Shown in pieces: positions 20,836 to 30,316 of a stretch of DNA of 34,059 bases. Each line of letters begins with the position of its first letter. Positions within the stretch are counted from its first letter, which is position 1. Source of the stretch: a virus. The position numbers and the translations under genes were made by a program. The stretch lies in the IMG/VR virus record IMGVR_UViG_3300032516_001943, positions 1 to 34,059 of that record. One strand, 5' to 3'. The notes below the pieces were generated by a model, which had not been told where the DNA came from, made no database searches, and saw only the letters and a program-made list of their open reading frames with translations.

Positions 20836-21836
20836 AGAATGTTGTTATCACGGGAGGGGCTGGGTCAATAGGAGTTCATGTTATTTCTTATATTTGTAAA
20901 AATACAAACTGGAATGTTGTTGTGTTGGATTCATTTCATCACAAAGGTTATCGAGAACGAATTTCAAGGATACTCAAAGATAATCCTGAATGGATTTCAA
21001 AATTAAGGGTGATTCAGACTGATTTGAATTGTCCTATCAATCCTCAAATGATAAAAGAGATTGGTGCTGTAGATTACATTTTACATCTTGCGGCTTTATC
21101 AGATGTTTTCTTTTCTGTTGAAAACCCTGTTTACACAATTCAAAATAATATAAATTCAACTTTAGTAATGTTGGAGTATGCAAGAGTGGTTAAACCTGAA
21201 CAATTTATTTATTTTTCAACTGATGAAGTTTTAGGGGCTGTTTCAATAGGAACTTCACACAAGGAATGGGAAACACATAGACCAAGTAATGCTTATTCGG
21301 CATCCAAAGCGGCTTCTGAAGATCTTTGTTATGCCTATTGGAGAAGTTACGATGTTCCAATAATTATTACGAACACGATGAATAATTTTTCAACAATGCA
21401 AAGTTCTTCAAAGTTTCCAGTAATGGTTCAAAAAAAAGTTGAAGTTGGAGATGTTGTTACTATCCACGGAAACGAAAAAGAAATAGGAACACGTTTTTAT
21501 ATTGATTCGAGAATGGTTGCCGAAGCTCTTTTACATATTATAAAACTCGGAGCATATCATCATAAGATTGGAGAAATAGATGAACCAAATCGATATAATA
21601 TTGTTGGAGAAAGAGCATATTCAAATCTTGAATTGGCTAAAATTATTGCCAAAATAATGGGAAAAGAATTGAAATATAAATTAGAAGATTTCCACAATTC
21701 AAATCCAGCCCACGATATACATTATGGTTTAGATGGGACTAAACTTGAAAAAACAGGTTGGAAACCAAGTAAACCTTTTGAAGTTTGTCTTGAAGAAGTT
21801 ATAAAATGGCAACAACAAAACCCAGAATGGATTTAA
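20832..21836 (+). CDS. NAD-dependent epimerase/4,6-dehydratase (SDR)
   Basis: A 334-residue extended SDR. It has the NAD-binding GGAGSIG (residues 8-14), LHLAALSDV (85-92), the dehydratase-type STDEVLG (129-135) and the catalytic YSASK (155-159). The Thr-Asp-Glu triad at 130-132 is that of nucleotide-sugar 4,6-dehydratases such as RmlB, and NNFSTMQ corresponds to RmlB NNYGPYQ. It would make a 4-keto-6-deoxy nucleotide sugar, a precursor for deoxy or amino sugars. The nucleotide cannot be told. It is the last gene of the island, 15 bases before the first tail gene. Confidence 0.88.
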   Translation: MKNVVITGGAGSIGVHVISYICKNTNWNVVVLDSFHHKGYRERISRILKDNPEWISKLRVIQTDLNCPINPQMIKEIGAVDYILHLAALSDVFFSVENPVYTIQNNINSTLVMLEYARVVKPEQFIYFSTDEVLGAVSIGTSHKEWETHRPSNAYSASKAASEDLCYAYWRSYDVPIIITNTMNNFSTMQSSSKFPVMVQKKVEVGDVVTIHGNEKEIGTRFYIDSRMVAEALLHIIKLGAYHHKIGEIDEPNRYNIVGERAYSNLELAKIIAKIMGKELKYKLEDFHNSNPAHDIHYGLDGTKLEKTGWKPSKPFEVCLEEVIKWQQQNPEWI

Positions 21837-21851
21837 TAATATAAATAAAAT

Positions 21852-22505
21852 ATGAATCTACTTACATTAAAAAACGATGTGAATTTTCTCTGCGGTTCTA
21901 CTTCCGCCACTTATGCGGACACGGATAAATTGAGAAATATCAATGTTTCTTATGCAAATGTTGCAAGAATAATTTGGGAGAACGCTGGAGGTTGGCAATA
22001 TGACGATTCTAACGCCACCGATTTTGGAATTGCTACAACCAATATCAAAGCAAGTCAGCAAGATTACGAACTTCCTTCCACCTGTCAAAGACTTCAAGCT
22101 GTTGAGTTAAATAACGTTAGATTAAAACAGGTTGATTTGAGCGACATGCCAAATTCAATTACAAATTTTGAGGGACAGATTTGTTATGATATTCATGGCA
22201 GGTCAATTTTTCTTTATCCGACGCCCAGCGGGGACATAGCGGCAGGACTTAAAGTATTCTTTGATAGGGATGTTACGGATTTAAGTGCCGATGTAGATAC
22301 TCCTGGATTTCCAGTTCCATTTCATAGAATTTTATCTTTGTCCGCTTCTTTAGACTTTATAACCGAACCCAATAAAAGAAGTTTTCTGGTAGAACAAAAA
22401 ATAAGTCTTGAAAAAGGTTTAGCTAAGTTTGTTTCTAAAAGAAATTTAGAAAGGCAGACTGCAATTAGACCTAAAAATAAACGTAGTTGGCGTCAATATC
22501 AGTAA
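21852..22505 (+). CDS. Probable head-tail adaptor or neck protein
   Basis: A 217-residue protein at the resumption of the virion genes. It has a helical N-terminus, then WENAGGWQYDDSNATDFGIAT and QQDYELPSTCQRLQAVE, a pattern I recall from adaptor-like proteins of podoviruses and siphoviruses, and a basic C-terminal tail. These proteins bind below the portal. Position after the capsid and before the tail proteins, although separated by the island, supports the call. The match is by motif order only. Confidence 0.5.
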   Translation: MNLLTLKNDVNFLCGSTSATYADTDKLRNINVSYANVARIIWENAGGWQYDDSNATDFGIATTNIKASQQDYELPSTCQRLQAVELNNVRLKQVDLSDMPNSITNFEGQICYDIHGRSIFLYPTPSGDIAAGLKVFFDRDVTDLSADVDTPGFPVPFHRILSLSASLDFITEPNKRSFLVEQKISLEKGLAKFVSKRNLERQTAIRPKNKRSWRQYQ

Positions 22506-22517
22506 TAAATAAAAAAT

Positions 22518-22988
22518 ATGAAAATAAAAGAATCAATAGGAATAGAAGGAAGATTCAGACTTCAGTGTTTTACAAAAGAGGGCAAATTGAAATGGAATAC
22601 TGGTTGGAAAAAGAATTTAATTACAAGTGCTGGTAAAGCCCAAATAGCTCTCTTGGCTGGAAGCGCGGCGGCTGTTCCTTTTACTTATCTGGCTTTAGGA
22701 ACTTCGGCAACAGCCGTTGGGGTAGGTGATACGGCTCTTAACGCAGAAATTACCGATACAGGACTAGCAAGAACGGCGGCAACAGTTTCAAGAACAACCA
22801 CGACGGTAACAAACGATACCTTGTCTTTGGCTTATATTTGGACTGCTTCAGGTGCTAAGACGATAGAGGAAATAGGGGTATTTACCGCTTCATCTGGAGG
22901 AGAGATGCTATCTCACGCTCTAACAGGTTCAAAGACTACAGCTAATACCGACCAAGTGATTGAAAGTTATTTAATAAAATTTGCGTAA
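22518..22988 (+). CDS. Phage tail/neck structural protein
   Basis: The 156-residue product has the pattern NLITSAGKAQIALLAG then PFTYLALGTSATA, GDTALNAEI and a Thr-rich beta segment, typical of a small phage structural protein family commonly annotated as tail or head-tail protein. It is mainly beta with an aliphatic N-terminal part. It lies between the adaptor and the beta-rich surface protein, consistent with a tail or appendage part. No enzymatic motif is visible. Confidence 0.5.
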   Translation: MKIKESIGIEGRFRLQCFTKEGKLKWNTGWKKNLITSAGKAQIALLAGSAAAVPFTYLALGTSATAVGVGDTALNAEITDTGLARTAATVSRTTTTVTNDTLSLAYIWTASGAKTIEEIGVFTASSGGEMLSHALTGSKTTANTDQVIESYLIKFA

Positions 22989-23885
22989 ATGGCTCTTGCA
23001 TATAATTCATCAGCGCAAGGAGGGGCAAACGGAGATTCATTGACATTTGCCCATACGTGCACGGGAGCGAACGTGATACTTTTTGTCGGAGTAACACAAC
23101 AAAGAAATACAGGAGCGGCAGGTCAAGACGATGTTACTGGAGTTACATATAATGGTTCTGCTATGACGAGGATTAACACGTTAGCGGGAACATCATTTTC
23201 AGGCAGATTGTATTTATATTACATTTTAATCGCCAGTCCCGATGGCAATGCTCACAATGTGGTAATTTCAGAAAATGGCGGAACAAGCGCAATACGCGGT
23301 TGTAGTTCTTCTTACACAGGAGCGAAACAATCCGCTCAACCTGATTCACAGATTACAGATTATGGCGCTTCTCCAAACACAACAACAATTACGACGGTTG
23401 CAAATATGAGTTGGTGCGTTTTAATCGCTTCTTCCAACGCAAGTTTGGGGGCAAGCACAGGAAGCACTGAAAGGCAAGCAATATCAGGGGTGATTGGAAT
23501 TTACGATTCTAACGGACCAAAGACTCCAGCAGGAGCAAACAATATGATAATAAATGGCGGGGCCGCGGGAGTAGATACTTGCGCCGCTTCATTTTCTCCA
23601 GAACCGATTACAATTTCAATTTCAGAAACGATAACTATGACGGAATCATATTCAACACTGCGAAAGATTTTCATCAATGTTACCGAGACAATAACAATGT
23701 GCAGGGTATTTATAGGAACAGTTACGGATACGATAACCGTAAGCGAGGTTTTACAGAAATTAAAAATAGGATTTAAGAATATCGCAAAAGCAACATCTTC
23801 TTGGACAAATAAATCAAAAAATACCTCCTCGTGGACTGATAAAAATAAAACAGATACAACGTGGGATAATCAAGAAAAATCATGA
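22989..23885 (+). CDS. Beta-rich virion surface protein with C-terminal repeats
   Basis: The 298-residue protein starts with a jelly-roll-like domain of about 200 residues (Gly, Ser and Thr rich), like the repeated domains of the last gene in the window. Then three similar segments occur (SETITMTES, TETITMCRV, TDTITVSEV). The C-terminus carries three short Trp-containing Lys-rich repeats (SSWTNKSKN, SSWTDKNKT, TTWDNQEKS). Repeated short units at the end suggest an interaction tail, perhaps for attaching a fibre. It begins on the base after the preceding stop codon. Receptor binding or decoration is inferred. Confidence 0.5.
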   Translation: MALAYNSSAQGGANGDSLTFAHTCTGANVILFVGVTQQRNTGAAGQDDVTGVTYNGSAMTRINTLAGTSFSGRLYLYYILIASPDGNAHNVVISENGGTSAIRGCSSSYTGAKQSAQPDSQITDYGASPNTTTITTVANMSWCVLIASSNASLGASTGSTERQAISGVIGIYDSNGPKTPAGANNMIINGGAAGVDTCAASFSPEPITISISETITMTESYSTLRKIFINVTETITMCRVFIGTVTDTITVSEVLQKLKIGFKNIAKATSSWTNKSKNTSSWTDKNKTDTTWDNQEKS

Positions 23886-24148
23886 CCGAAATACAAAACC
23901 TACAAAATCAAATAAACGAACTTAAGAAACAATTAAATGATTTAATGAATGTTTCAACCTTTCCTTATGATTTGCAAAAAATAATTGAAGCAAGATTGAA
24001 TGTTCTTTCCGCGGATTCTACTTCCTCCGCAACCACGCAAGATATAAATTTGACTGGCAACGCGCAGACAATAACCGTTCCAACTCAACCATCAGGTTCA
24101 TTGATAGTTAAATTTAATGGAATTCCATATTCACTTTTATATAAATGA
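23882..24148 (+). CDS. Small coiled-coil virion protein
   Basis: An 88-residue protein with an N-terminal heptad-repeat helix (NLQNQINELKKQLNDLM, residues 5-21), then a linker and a small beta-rich end. The coiled coil suggests trimer formation, as in fibre connectors. Overlaps of four bases with both neighbours put it in the tail operon. No family is recognised. Confidence 0.5.
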   Translation: MTEIQNLQNQINELKKQLNDLMNVSTFPYDLQKIIEARLNVLSADSTSSATTQDINLTGNAQTITVPTQPSGSLIVKFNGIPYSLLYK

Positions 24149-25938
24149 TTAAACTTCCTCAAAACGGAAAATTCGTTCAGCCAAATAACAGTAATCTGTT
24201 AGGTTCTATTTGGTCATCTTTTAATATTGATTTGAACAGTAATAAAGGAAGTTTAAAAGTTTCTCCCAGAATGAAGATGTGCGGAAGTTCAGATACGGGT
24301 TTTACGAATGGAAATGCGGATATGGGACTTCCCGTTGCTTTTAAAATTTTGAATAATGGAAGCGGAGTAAACCAAATTTACGCGCTCTGCGGAGCGTATA
24401 TATTTGAAAATGACGGAACGCCAAATAGAACATTTACAAAAAATTCAACGACAGGATTTCCCACTACTCTTGGTTTGAATTCCGATATGGAAATATTCAG
24501 TAATACCGCAACATATATTTATGTAACTCCGCATGAAGAAGATAAAATTTATTATCTTTCAGAATCAAAAGCATGGGCAAATTTTACTCAAAGTCTCGAT
24601 AGTACATCTGTTCATTTATTGATAACTTTTGAAAACAGAATGTATGTTACAAATCTCCAATCAATAATTTATTCTTGGAGCACATATAATGGCAGTGATA
24701 TGGTTTCCAACGGAACTTCCGATTATTCTCTGCAATTAGGAAATTCAAATGCCAACACAATTTCAACTCTGCGTTCCACGTCAAGTAGGGTTTGGATTGG
24801 AACAGTTAATTTAAGAGGAAATAAAGGATATATCTACGAATGGGATGGTGTTACTGGAGGAACTAACATCGCTTTAGGAAATGGATTATTTAAAGCATAT
24901 CGACTTGAATCTGCGGGTGTCGTGGCTTGCGTCATTAAAAACGATATTCCATATTTTATGGATGTTGAAGGAAATCTTTTAGAATTTAATGGAGTAACTT
25001 TTAATAAAATTGCATCTCTTCCAGTGGAAAGAAAATTGCTAGGGAATAGTTTGGTCGCCTCAAACGCCAGATATATTCATCCTAATGGAATTTCTTTAAT
25101 AAATGGAAATATAAATATTTTAGTCAATGCGACTAATAGAGATTATGGTTCAACTCAAAATGAAAATTGTCCTTCAGGAATTTGGGAATACACGAAAGAA
25201 AATGGATTTGTTCATAAACATGGAGTTAATCGTTCTCCAACAGACGCTCTCACGACAGACTACGGACAATTTAGAGTTTCGGCAGTCGGAGCTTTATCAG
25301 ATATGAATATCCGAGAAACAACCTCAACTGTAAATGGAACTTTACTTGCAGGGGCAACCTATTATACAGACGCTACTACAACAAAGAACGGTATTTTTTA
25401 TAATGACAATAATAATACTGAAGCTAAAACAGGTTATTTTGTAACTCCAAAAATTTTAAGCGCGGATATTCAAGATACTTGGGGCAAATTAGCTTTGAGA
25501 TTTAAGAGATTAAACAGCGGAGATAAAATCATCGTTAAATATAGAGTTATCGATGCCGACCCGACAGAAGTTACGGCAACTTGGGCAACTACAACCACTT
25601 TTACCACCACAACGAACGTTTTAGGCAAAGAAGGATACGAGGTAGAGATAATTCAGGGGTATGGCGGGGGCAAAACAGCTCATATAACAACGATTGACGT
25701 GGATGGCGGCACTTATACCGTTCACCTTGATGAAACTATCACAGGAGCGACTGGAACGGCAAAAGCGAGAATACAAAATTGGATTAAACTTAAAGAGTTT
25801 TCAACTGTAAATGCGGATTATTTCACCGAAAATCTTGAGAAAAGCAATGTTTGGATTCAATTTAAAGTCTACTTTGAAGTTACAGGAGAAGACGAATTTT
25901 ATGATTTATCATTAACAAACATATCTAATGTAAAATAA
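24145..25938 (+). CDS. Large beta-rich tail protein (propeller-like)
   Basis: A 597-residue protein dominated by short beta segments with repeated aromatic-Gly pairs (IYALCGAYIFEND, IYVTPHEEDKIYYLSE, RVWIGTVNLRGNKGYIYEWDG, IPYFMDVEGNLLEFNG), consistent with a beta-propeller of the sort found in podovirus tail hub and plug proteins. The C-terminal third is a Thr-rich beta region. It follows the coiled-coil gene by a four-base overlap. It may be the tail nozzle or hub; the exact part is not known. Confidence 0.6.
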   Translation: MIKLPQNGKFVQPNNSNLLGSIWSSFNIDLNSNKGSLKVSPRMKMCGSSDTGFTNGNADMGLPVAFKILNNGSGVNQIYALCGAYIFENDGTPNRTFTKNSTTGFPTTLGLNSDMEIFSNTATYIYVTPHEEDKIYYLSESKAWANFTQSLDSTSVHLLITFENRMYVTNLQSIIYSWSTYNGSDMVSNGTSDYSLQLGNSNANTISTLRSTSSRVWIGTVNLRGNKGYIYEWDGVTGGTNIALGNGLFKAYRLESAGVVACVIKNDIPYFMDVEGNLLEFNGVTFNKIASLPVERKLLGNSLVASNARYIHPNGISLINGNINILVNATNRDYGSTQNENCPSGIWEYTKENGFVHKHGVNRSPTDALTTDYGQFRVSAVGALSDMNIRETTSTVNGTLLAGATYYTDATTTKNGIFYNDNNNTEAKTGYFVTPKILSADIQDTWGKLALRFKRLNSGDKIIVKYRVIDADPTEVTATWATTTTFTTTTNVLGKEGYEVEIIQGYGGGKTAHITTIDVDGGTYTVHLDETITGATGTAKARIQNWIKLKEFSTVNADYFTENLEKSNVWIQFKVYFEVTGEDEFYDLSLTNISNVK

Positions 25939-25939
25939 T

Positions 25940-27418
25940 ATGGCTACTCCCCAATTTGCAACACCAGAACAACTTAAAATAGCGGAACAGGCGGATACTG
26001 GAAATGCTTCCATGTATAATGCCACGGCTGGAGCAAATCCGTCAATGAGTATTGAAGCATATAAAACGGCAAATCCTCAAGATTATACCGTGGGACTTCT
26101 TAACTCTTTGCCGAAAAATTCCGCTCCTAGCAATGCAAGTAATGTAAATCAATTTTCAAATGTAAATCTTCCAAATAACACACCGACTTCAGGAAACATA
26201 ACCGAGGCGACTGCCGCCTCGCAAGGACTTCAGAAATTCATAGATACGTCTATTGCTCAAGAAACTGCCAACCAACAACAAGTAAACGAACTTCAAAAAC
26301 AACGAGAGCAAGTCCAAAAGTCGATATCTTCATTATTGACATCTAATCCTACCCAAGAAGCTAAAACTAAAGCTACCGCAGAAACAGGAATAGTCCCTGC
26401 CGAATATTGGGCTAGTAAGCAAGCTATTTTAAAAGAAATTGAATCTTTATCCACGGGATATAATGGACTTGTCCTAAGTCGTGAAAATGAAAAGACTAAA
26501 ATTGGAGCGAATGGAATCGTGTCAAGTGATTATGGAAATATTGTCGCAAATGCAATCGATAGAAATTATGCTATTAAACTTAATGCTCTATCTGCCACAA
26601 TAAATACTAAGGTGGCTGTTTTACAACGAATGGAAGGTAACTTCGCAGAAGCACAGGCATTTATAAAACAAGCCGTTGAAGATTCTACCGCAGATTTGAA
26701 ATTTAAAGTGGATGCTTTGACTTTTATAGACGATTCAAAAAAAGATGAAATTGCTCGTCTTGATACCCAATACCAAAATGCTTGGAATAAGAATTTTGAA
26801 ATGGTTAAATTGCAATACCAAGAAGAAGTTGCAAATAAAAAGACCATAGGCGACCTTATTCTTTCCAATCCGCAAGCAGGAATTGCTTTCACTGATTCTT
26901 TGGAACAGGCGTATACAAAAATAGGTATTAACCCGAATTCACCTGATTACTTGAAGAAAATAGCAGATATAAACGCTACTAATAGACAGAATATTCAAGG
27001 AAGTAAAAGTGCTGGATTTAAAGATTCAAAAGTTGAAGCAGATGTTCGTTCTGATGTTGTTGACCTCATTTATAACCAAGGATTAAAACCAGAAGATGCT
27101 TATAAACAATTAAGAACTGCTTATAGTTCTTTAGAAGTTTCAGACGACACATTAAAAAGTCTTCTAGGAATAAATACAACAGTTACTCCAACTCCAGTGG
27201 CGATAACTCCGTCAAAAGTAGGCACGGGAAATTTTTTGAAAACTGAAATAGACGCTCGCGCTAAAGAATTGTCCAAATTTGGTGGAGGAATATATATTAA
27301 GAATGAATTGATAAAAGAAGGATACAACAAAAATGATGCTTATACTGCCGCAAATGCTATCAGTAATCCGATTGACCAATTTACTAATGTAATTTCAAAG
27401 TTTTTATTTAAAGAATAA
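25940..27418 (+). CDS. Helical internal virion / ejection-type protein
   Basis: The 492-residue product is Ala, Asn and Gln rich and mostly helical. A disordered N-terminal 110 residues is followed by a long coiled-coil segment (ANQQQVNELQKQREQVQKSI) and helical repeats. Short-tailed phages encode such helical proteins next to a giant internal protein; they form the channel that carries DNA into the host. The next gene overlaps by one base (TAATG). No enzymatic signature is visible, so the label rests on composition and neighbours. Confidence 0.55.
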   Translation: MATPQFATPEQLKIAEQADTGNASMYNATAGANPSMSIEAYKTANPQDYTVGLLNSLPKNSAPSNASNVNQFSNVNLPNNTPTSGNITEATAASQGLQKFIDTSIAQETANQQQVNELQKQREQVQKSISSLLTSNPTQEAKTKATAETGIVPAEYWASKQAILKEIESLSTGYNGLVLSRENEKTKIGANGIVSSDYGNIVANAIDRNYAIKLNALSATINTKVAVLQRMEGNFAEAQAFIKQAVEDSTADLKFKVDALTFIDDSKKDEIARLDTQYQNAWNKNFEMVKLQYQEEVANKKTIGDLILSNPQAGIAFTDSLEQAYTKIGINPNSPDYLKKIADINATNRQNIQGSKSAGFKDSKVEADVRSDVVDLIYNQGLKPEDAYKQLRTAYSSLEVSDDTLKSLLGINTTVTPTPVAITPSKVGTGNFLKTEIDARAKELSKFGGGIYIKNELIKEGYNKNDAYTAANAISNPIDQFTNVISKFLFKE

Positions 27419-30132
27419 TGGGAAGATTAACTTCAACAAGCAGAGGTAGACTTACGAAATCTACGCAAGACCTCAACAGTATTGAAGGATTAACTTCTTA
27501 TGCTCAAAAAGTTGGTTTAGGACAAGAAGCAAATCAAATTGTAAATTCAAAACCTAAATTATCTTTTTTACAGAGATTAGGTTCTGCCTTAGGTGCTTTC
27601 AATCCAGCAGAAGCTATTTTAACTGGGAAAGAACAAGGATTGGCGACTGGAATAAAAACCTATGGAACTGGAATTTTGAGAAGTCTTGGTTCGGCTGTTA
27701 CAGGAACGGATTATAATCCAAATCGTAGAACTTTCTCGGATGTTGCTTCGGAAATGGGAGTTAAGAACGGAATTGCAAAATTCGGAGTTGGATTTTTAGG
27801 AGATGTTTTACTTGACCCGACAACCTATTTTGGCGGAGCAATAGCTAAAGGTGTTTTGAAAACTGCGGGGATTAGTTCCGAACTTGCTTTAAAAGGCATT
27901 GGAACACTCGCGCCCGAAACTGAAACAGGTTTACGATTGGCGGGGACAGGACTTCAAGATGCTTTCGGTAGAGCTTTTGTATCGGGTTATAAATCTTCTA
28001 AAGGAGCAACTGCTGATGTAATGACGGCTATGAATGTTAAAGCGACAAAACTTGCTCAGGAGGCATCTGACCAACTTTCAAATTTAGGTGTTGGTGGTTT
28101 GTCTAAAGCACAAAGATTAGAGGTTGGACTGAAAACCGCTATCGGTAAACAGGGAGAATTTTTATTGGGGCAAGAAGTGGGTGAAAGAAGTGTTGCTACA
28201 GGTCTAATTGAAGAAGCCCAAAGAACAGGTAATTGGTCAAAAATAGATGCCATTAACCCTGAACTTAAAGGGAAGATAAATGTTAAGTTTGATACTCCCC
28301 AACAAGTGGAATATTTTGCTAAACAACAAATAAAGTCAAAAGAATTTGCAAACATGGTTGGAGTTCAAGACCCTTATGCGGTTTATATGCCTTTTCTTAA
28401 AGATGAAGTTAAAACTAAATTCTTAAAAGACATTCAGGGCAAGGGAATTACTATTGGAAGCAAAGATTATTTAAAAGAATTCAAAAATATTGTTACAACC
28501 GAGAATATGATTCTTGACCCTGCCAAAGCTCATTTTATTAGAAATGCTCAAATTATTTCCGATACGGAAAATGCCACAGCTTTAAAGCAATTTGTAGAAA
28601 AATATGGAAAACCTATTGATTCGTTTGCCGATGAATCTATTGCAAGACAAGCAGGATTTCGCGCCTTAAAAGAAAAAGGCGGTTTAGGAAAAATAGTTGG
28701 TTATGTCGGGGAATGGGATGCTAAACTTTTTAACGATTTAATTAGACCAGAGTTCCAAACAATAAATATGCTTGCAAAAGCAACTGGTTTTGACGCAGTT
28801 ACTAATTTATTTAAGAGGTCTGTTACCGGATTATTTTTACCTTTTTATGTCAGAAACTATGCTTCAGGTTTAATTCAAAATTTTGAAACATTTGGACTTG
28901 ACGCATTTAATCCAAAAACTATTGCGGCAGGGCAAAGATTTGCTTATCTTCTTGCGGCAGGCAAAAAACCTGCCGAAGGATTAGTTGAAGTGGCAGGAAA
29001 ACCGACTGTAATGAAAGATGTTTTCCAATCTTTTGCGGATAGATTTGCGGGAGATACCTTTTTTACGAATGAATTTTTAAATGCCGCTGATACTGGAACG
29101 ACTTTAAAATCCGCACAAGGAATATTAAGTAAGGGAGCATTAAGAAGCACCCTAGGTTTTGAGAAAGGAAATGTCATACCTTTAATTGGAGCTCAGGGTT
29201 CTTTATTCAAATCAGCCAGAGTTGTTGGTCAATTTATAGAATATCAACAAAAAGCCGTTGCCTATTTGACAGCTTTAGGACAAGGAAAGGCAATTCCTGA
29301 AGCATTACAACTTGCTGAAAGAGCAGGTTTTGATTACAGGGCTTTAACTCAATTTGAAAGTCAAATAATGAAAAGAATTATTCCTTTTTATTCATTCACA
29401 AGAAAAAATGTTGAACTTCAATTACGAACTCTTGGCGAAAATCCTCAAAGGATAAATCAAATTCTCTCTTTCTTTTCTAATATGGGAGATAGACCGACAG
29501 AAACAGAAAAGAAATCTCTGCCTGAATATCTTCAAAATTCAATCGGTATTAAACTTGCTGATTTGCCTAATGGTATTAAACAATATATCAGTTCATTTGG
29601 AACTCCAGTTGAACAATTTGCCAATCTAGTTAATGGCAATCCTATTTTACAGACAATAAGCACTATGAATCCTTTGTTAAAAGTTCCAATCGAACTAGGA
29701 ATTGGCAAGGATAGTTTTAGACAAAAAGATTTGAAAGATGTTTATGACGCCAGTGAATATGGAAGTATGCCTAAAATCATTCAAAATATGTTAGATATAA
29801 TGCCTGTTCAGAAAGATATTCTTGAAAAACAGCCTAATGGGAAACTAAAAAAGATAGGAGAAAGAACTCAATATATTGCTGACCCAGTTAAACTTTTGAT
29901 TGCTCGTTCTCTGTTTACTTCTCGCGGAGTTACATATCTTGACCAAGTCTTTGGTGGTAAATTGGAAGGACTTGTTAAACTATTAAAAGTTACCACTGGA
30001 ATTAAACCAGTTCCGATAGATTTACAAATGCAACAATCATTGAATGAATCAAAACAAAAACAAGAATTGACAAGTTTACTCACTAAAAAAGGCGGTCTTC
30101 TTAAATATCAAAATGTTTATAAACCGAAATAA
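27418..30132 (+). CDS. Large internal virion / ejection protein
   Basis: At 904 residues this is the largest complete protein here. It has a basic N-terminus, a region of Ala/Gly-rich helices that may insert in a membrane (GFLGDVLLDPTTYFGGAIAK and similar), a long mixed middle, and a conserved segment FDYRALTQFESQIMKRII followed by PFYSFTRKN (residues about 640-666). That segment resembles a motif of large polyvalent or DNA-ejection proteins in many tailed phages, where F-Y-x-x-L-T-x-x-E...R-x-I-P-F-Y-x-W-x-R-K-N recurs. It probably leaves the capsid with the DNA and helps it cross the envelope. No lysozyme motif was found. Confidence 0.65.
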   Translation: MGRLTSTSRGRLTKSTQDLNSIEGLTSYAQKVGLGQEANQIVNSKPKLSFLQRLGSALGAFNPAEAILTGKEQGLATGIKTYGTGILRSLGSAVTGTDYNPNRRTFSDVASEMGVKNGIAKFGVGFLGDVLLDPTTYFGGAIAKGVLKTAGISSELALKGIGTLAPETETGLRLAGTGLQDAFGRAFVSGYKSSKGATADVMTAMNVKATKLAQEASDQLSNLGVGGLSKAQRLEVGLKTAIGKQGEFLLGQEVGERSVATGLIEEAQRTGNWSKIDAINPELKGKINVKFDTPQQVEYFAKQQIKSKEFANMVGVQDPYAVYMPFLKDEVKTKFLKDIQGKGITIGSKDYLKEFKNIVTTENMILDPAKAHFIRNAQIISDTENATALKQFVEKYGKPIDSFADESIARQAGFRALKEKGGLGKIVGYVGEWDAKLFNDLIRPEFQTINMLAKATGFDAVTNLFKRSVTGLFLPFYVRNYASGLIQNFETFGLDAFNPKTIAAGQRFAYLLAAGKKPAEGLVEVAGKPTVMKDVFQSFADRFAGDTFFTNEFLNAADTGTTLKSAQGILSKGALRSTLGFEKGNVIPLIGAQGSLFKSARVVGQFIEYQQKAVAYLTALGQGKAIPEALQLAERAGFDYRALTQFESQIMKRIIPFYSFTRKNVELQLRTLGENPQRINQILSFFSNMGDRPTETEKKSLPEYLQNSIGIKLADLPNGIKQYISSFGTPVEQFANLVNGNPILQTISTMNPLLKVPIELGIGKDSFRQKDLKDVYDASEYGSMPKIIQNMLDIMPVQKDILEKQPNGKLKKIGERTQYIADPVKLLIARSLFTSRGVTYLDQVFGGKLEGLVKLLKVTTGIKPVPIDLQMQQSLNESKQKQELTSLLTKKGGLLKYQNVYKPK

Positions 30133-30282
30133 TTAGTAACAATCCCCGTATGCAGTGCAATATCCTGCACCTTCATAATCAGTTGCAACAGGTTTCGTTG
30201 TAAAAAATGATGCCAAAAAAAACAAAAACATCATCATAATTATTAGACCAATCATTCCTACTAAAATTTCACCGAATTTCAT
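30133..30282 (-). CDS. Small membrane protein, 49 aa, minus strand
   Basis: A short frame on the minus strand encodes a start MKFGEILVGM, one long hydrophobic helix of about 18-20 residues (IGLIIMMMFLFFLASFF) and a soluble tail (TTKPVATDYEGAGYCTAYGD plus CY) with two Cys. It lies between two + strand virion genes and has a good promoter ending six bases before its ATG, so it looks like a self-standing accessory gene (moron). The topology suits a superinfection-exclusion, envelope or lysis factor, but no family is recognised. It fills the only gap between the ejection protein and the fibre. Confidence 0.6.
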   Translation of the reverse strand: MKFGEILVGMIGLIIMMMFLFFLASFFTTKPVATDYEGAGYCTAYGDCY

Positions 30283-30288
30283 AGTTAG

Positions 30289-30316
30289 AATATATATCAT
30301 TATTTATGGAAATCAA
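30289..30316 (-). promoter_or_regulatory. Promoter for the minus-strand membrane protein
   Basis: On the minus strand TTGATT (30311-30316) is followed after 16 bases by TATATT (30289-30294), six bases before the ATG at 30282. Spacing and sequence fit a sigma70-type promoter that gives an almost leaderless mRNA. It overlaps the start of the fibre gene on the other strand. Confidence 0.5.

Noticed and set aside
8709-21836. A complete fosfomycin or antibiotic cluster
   Set aside because: No HppE-type epoxidase, resistance kinase or export gene is visible; LicD-like and NeuA/NeuB genes point to a glycan.
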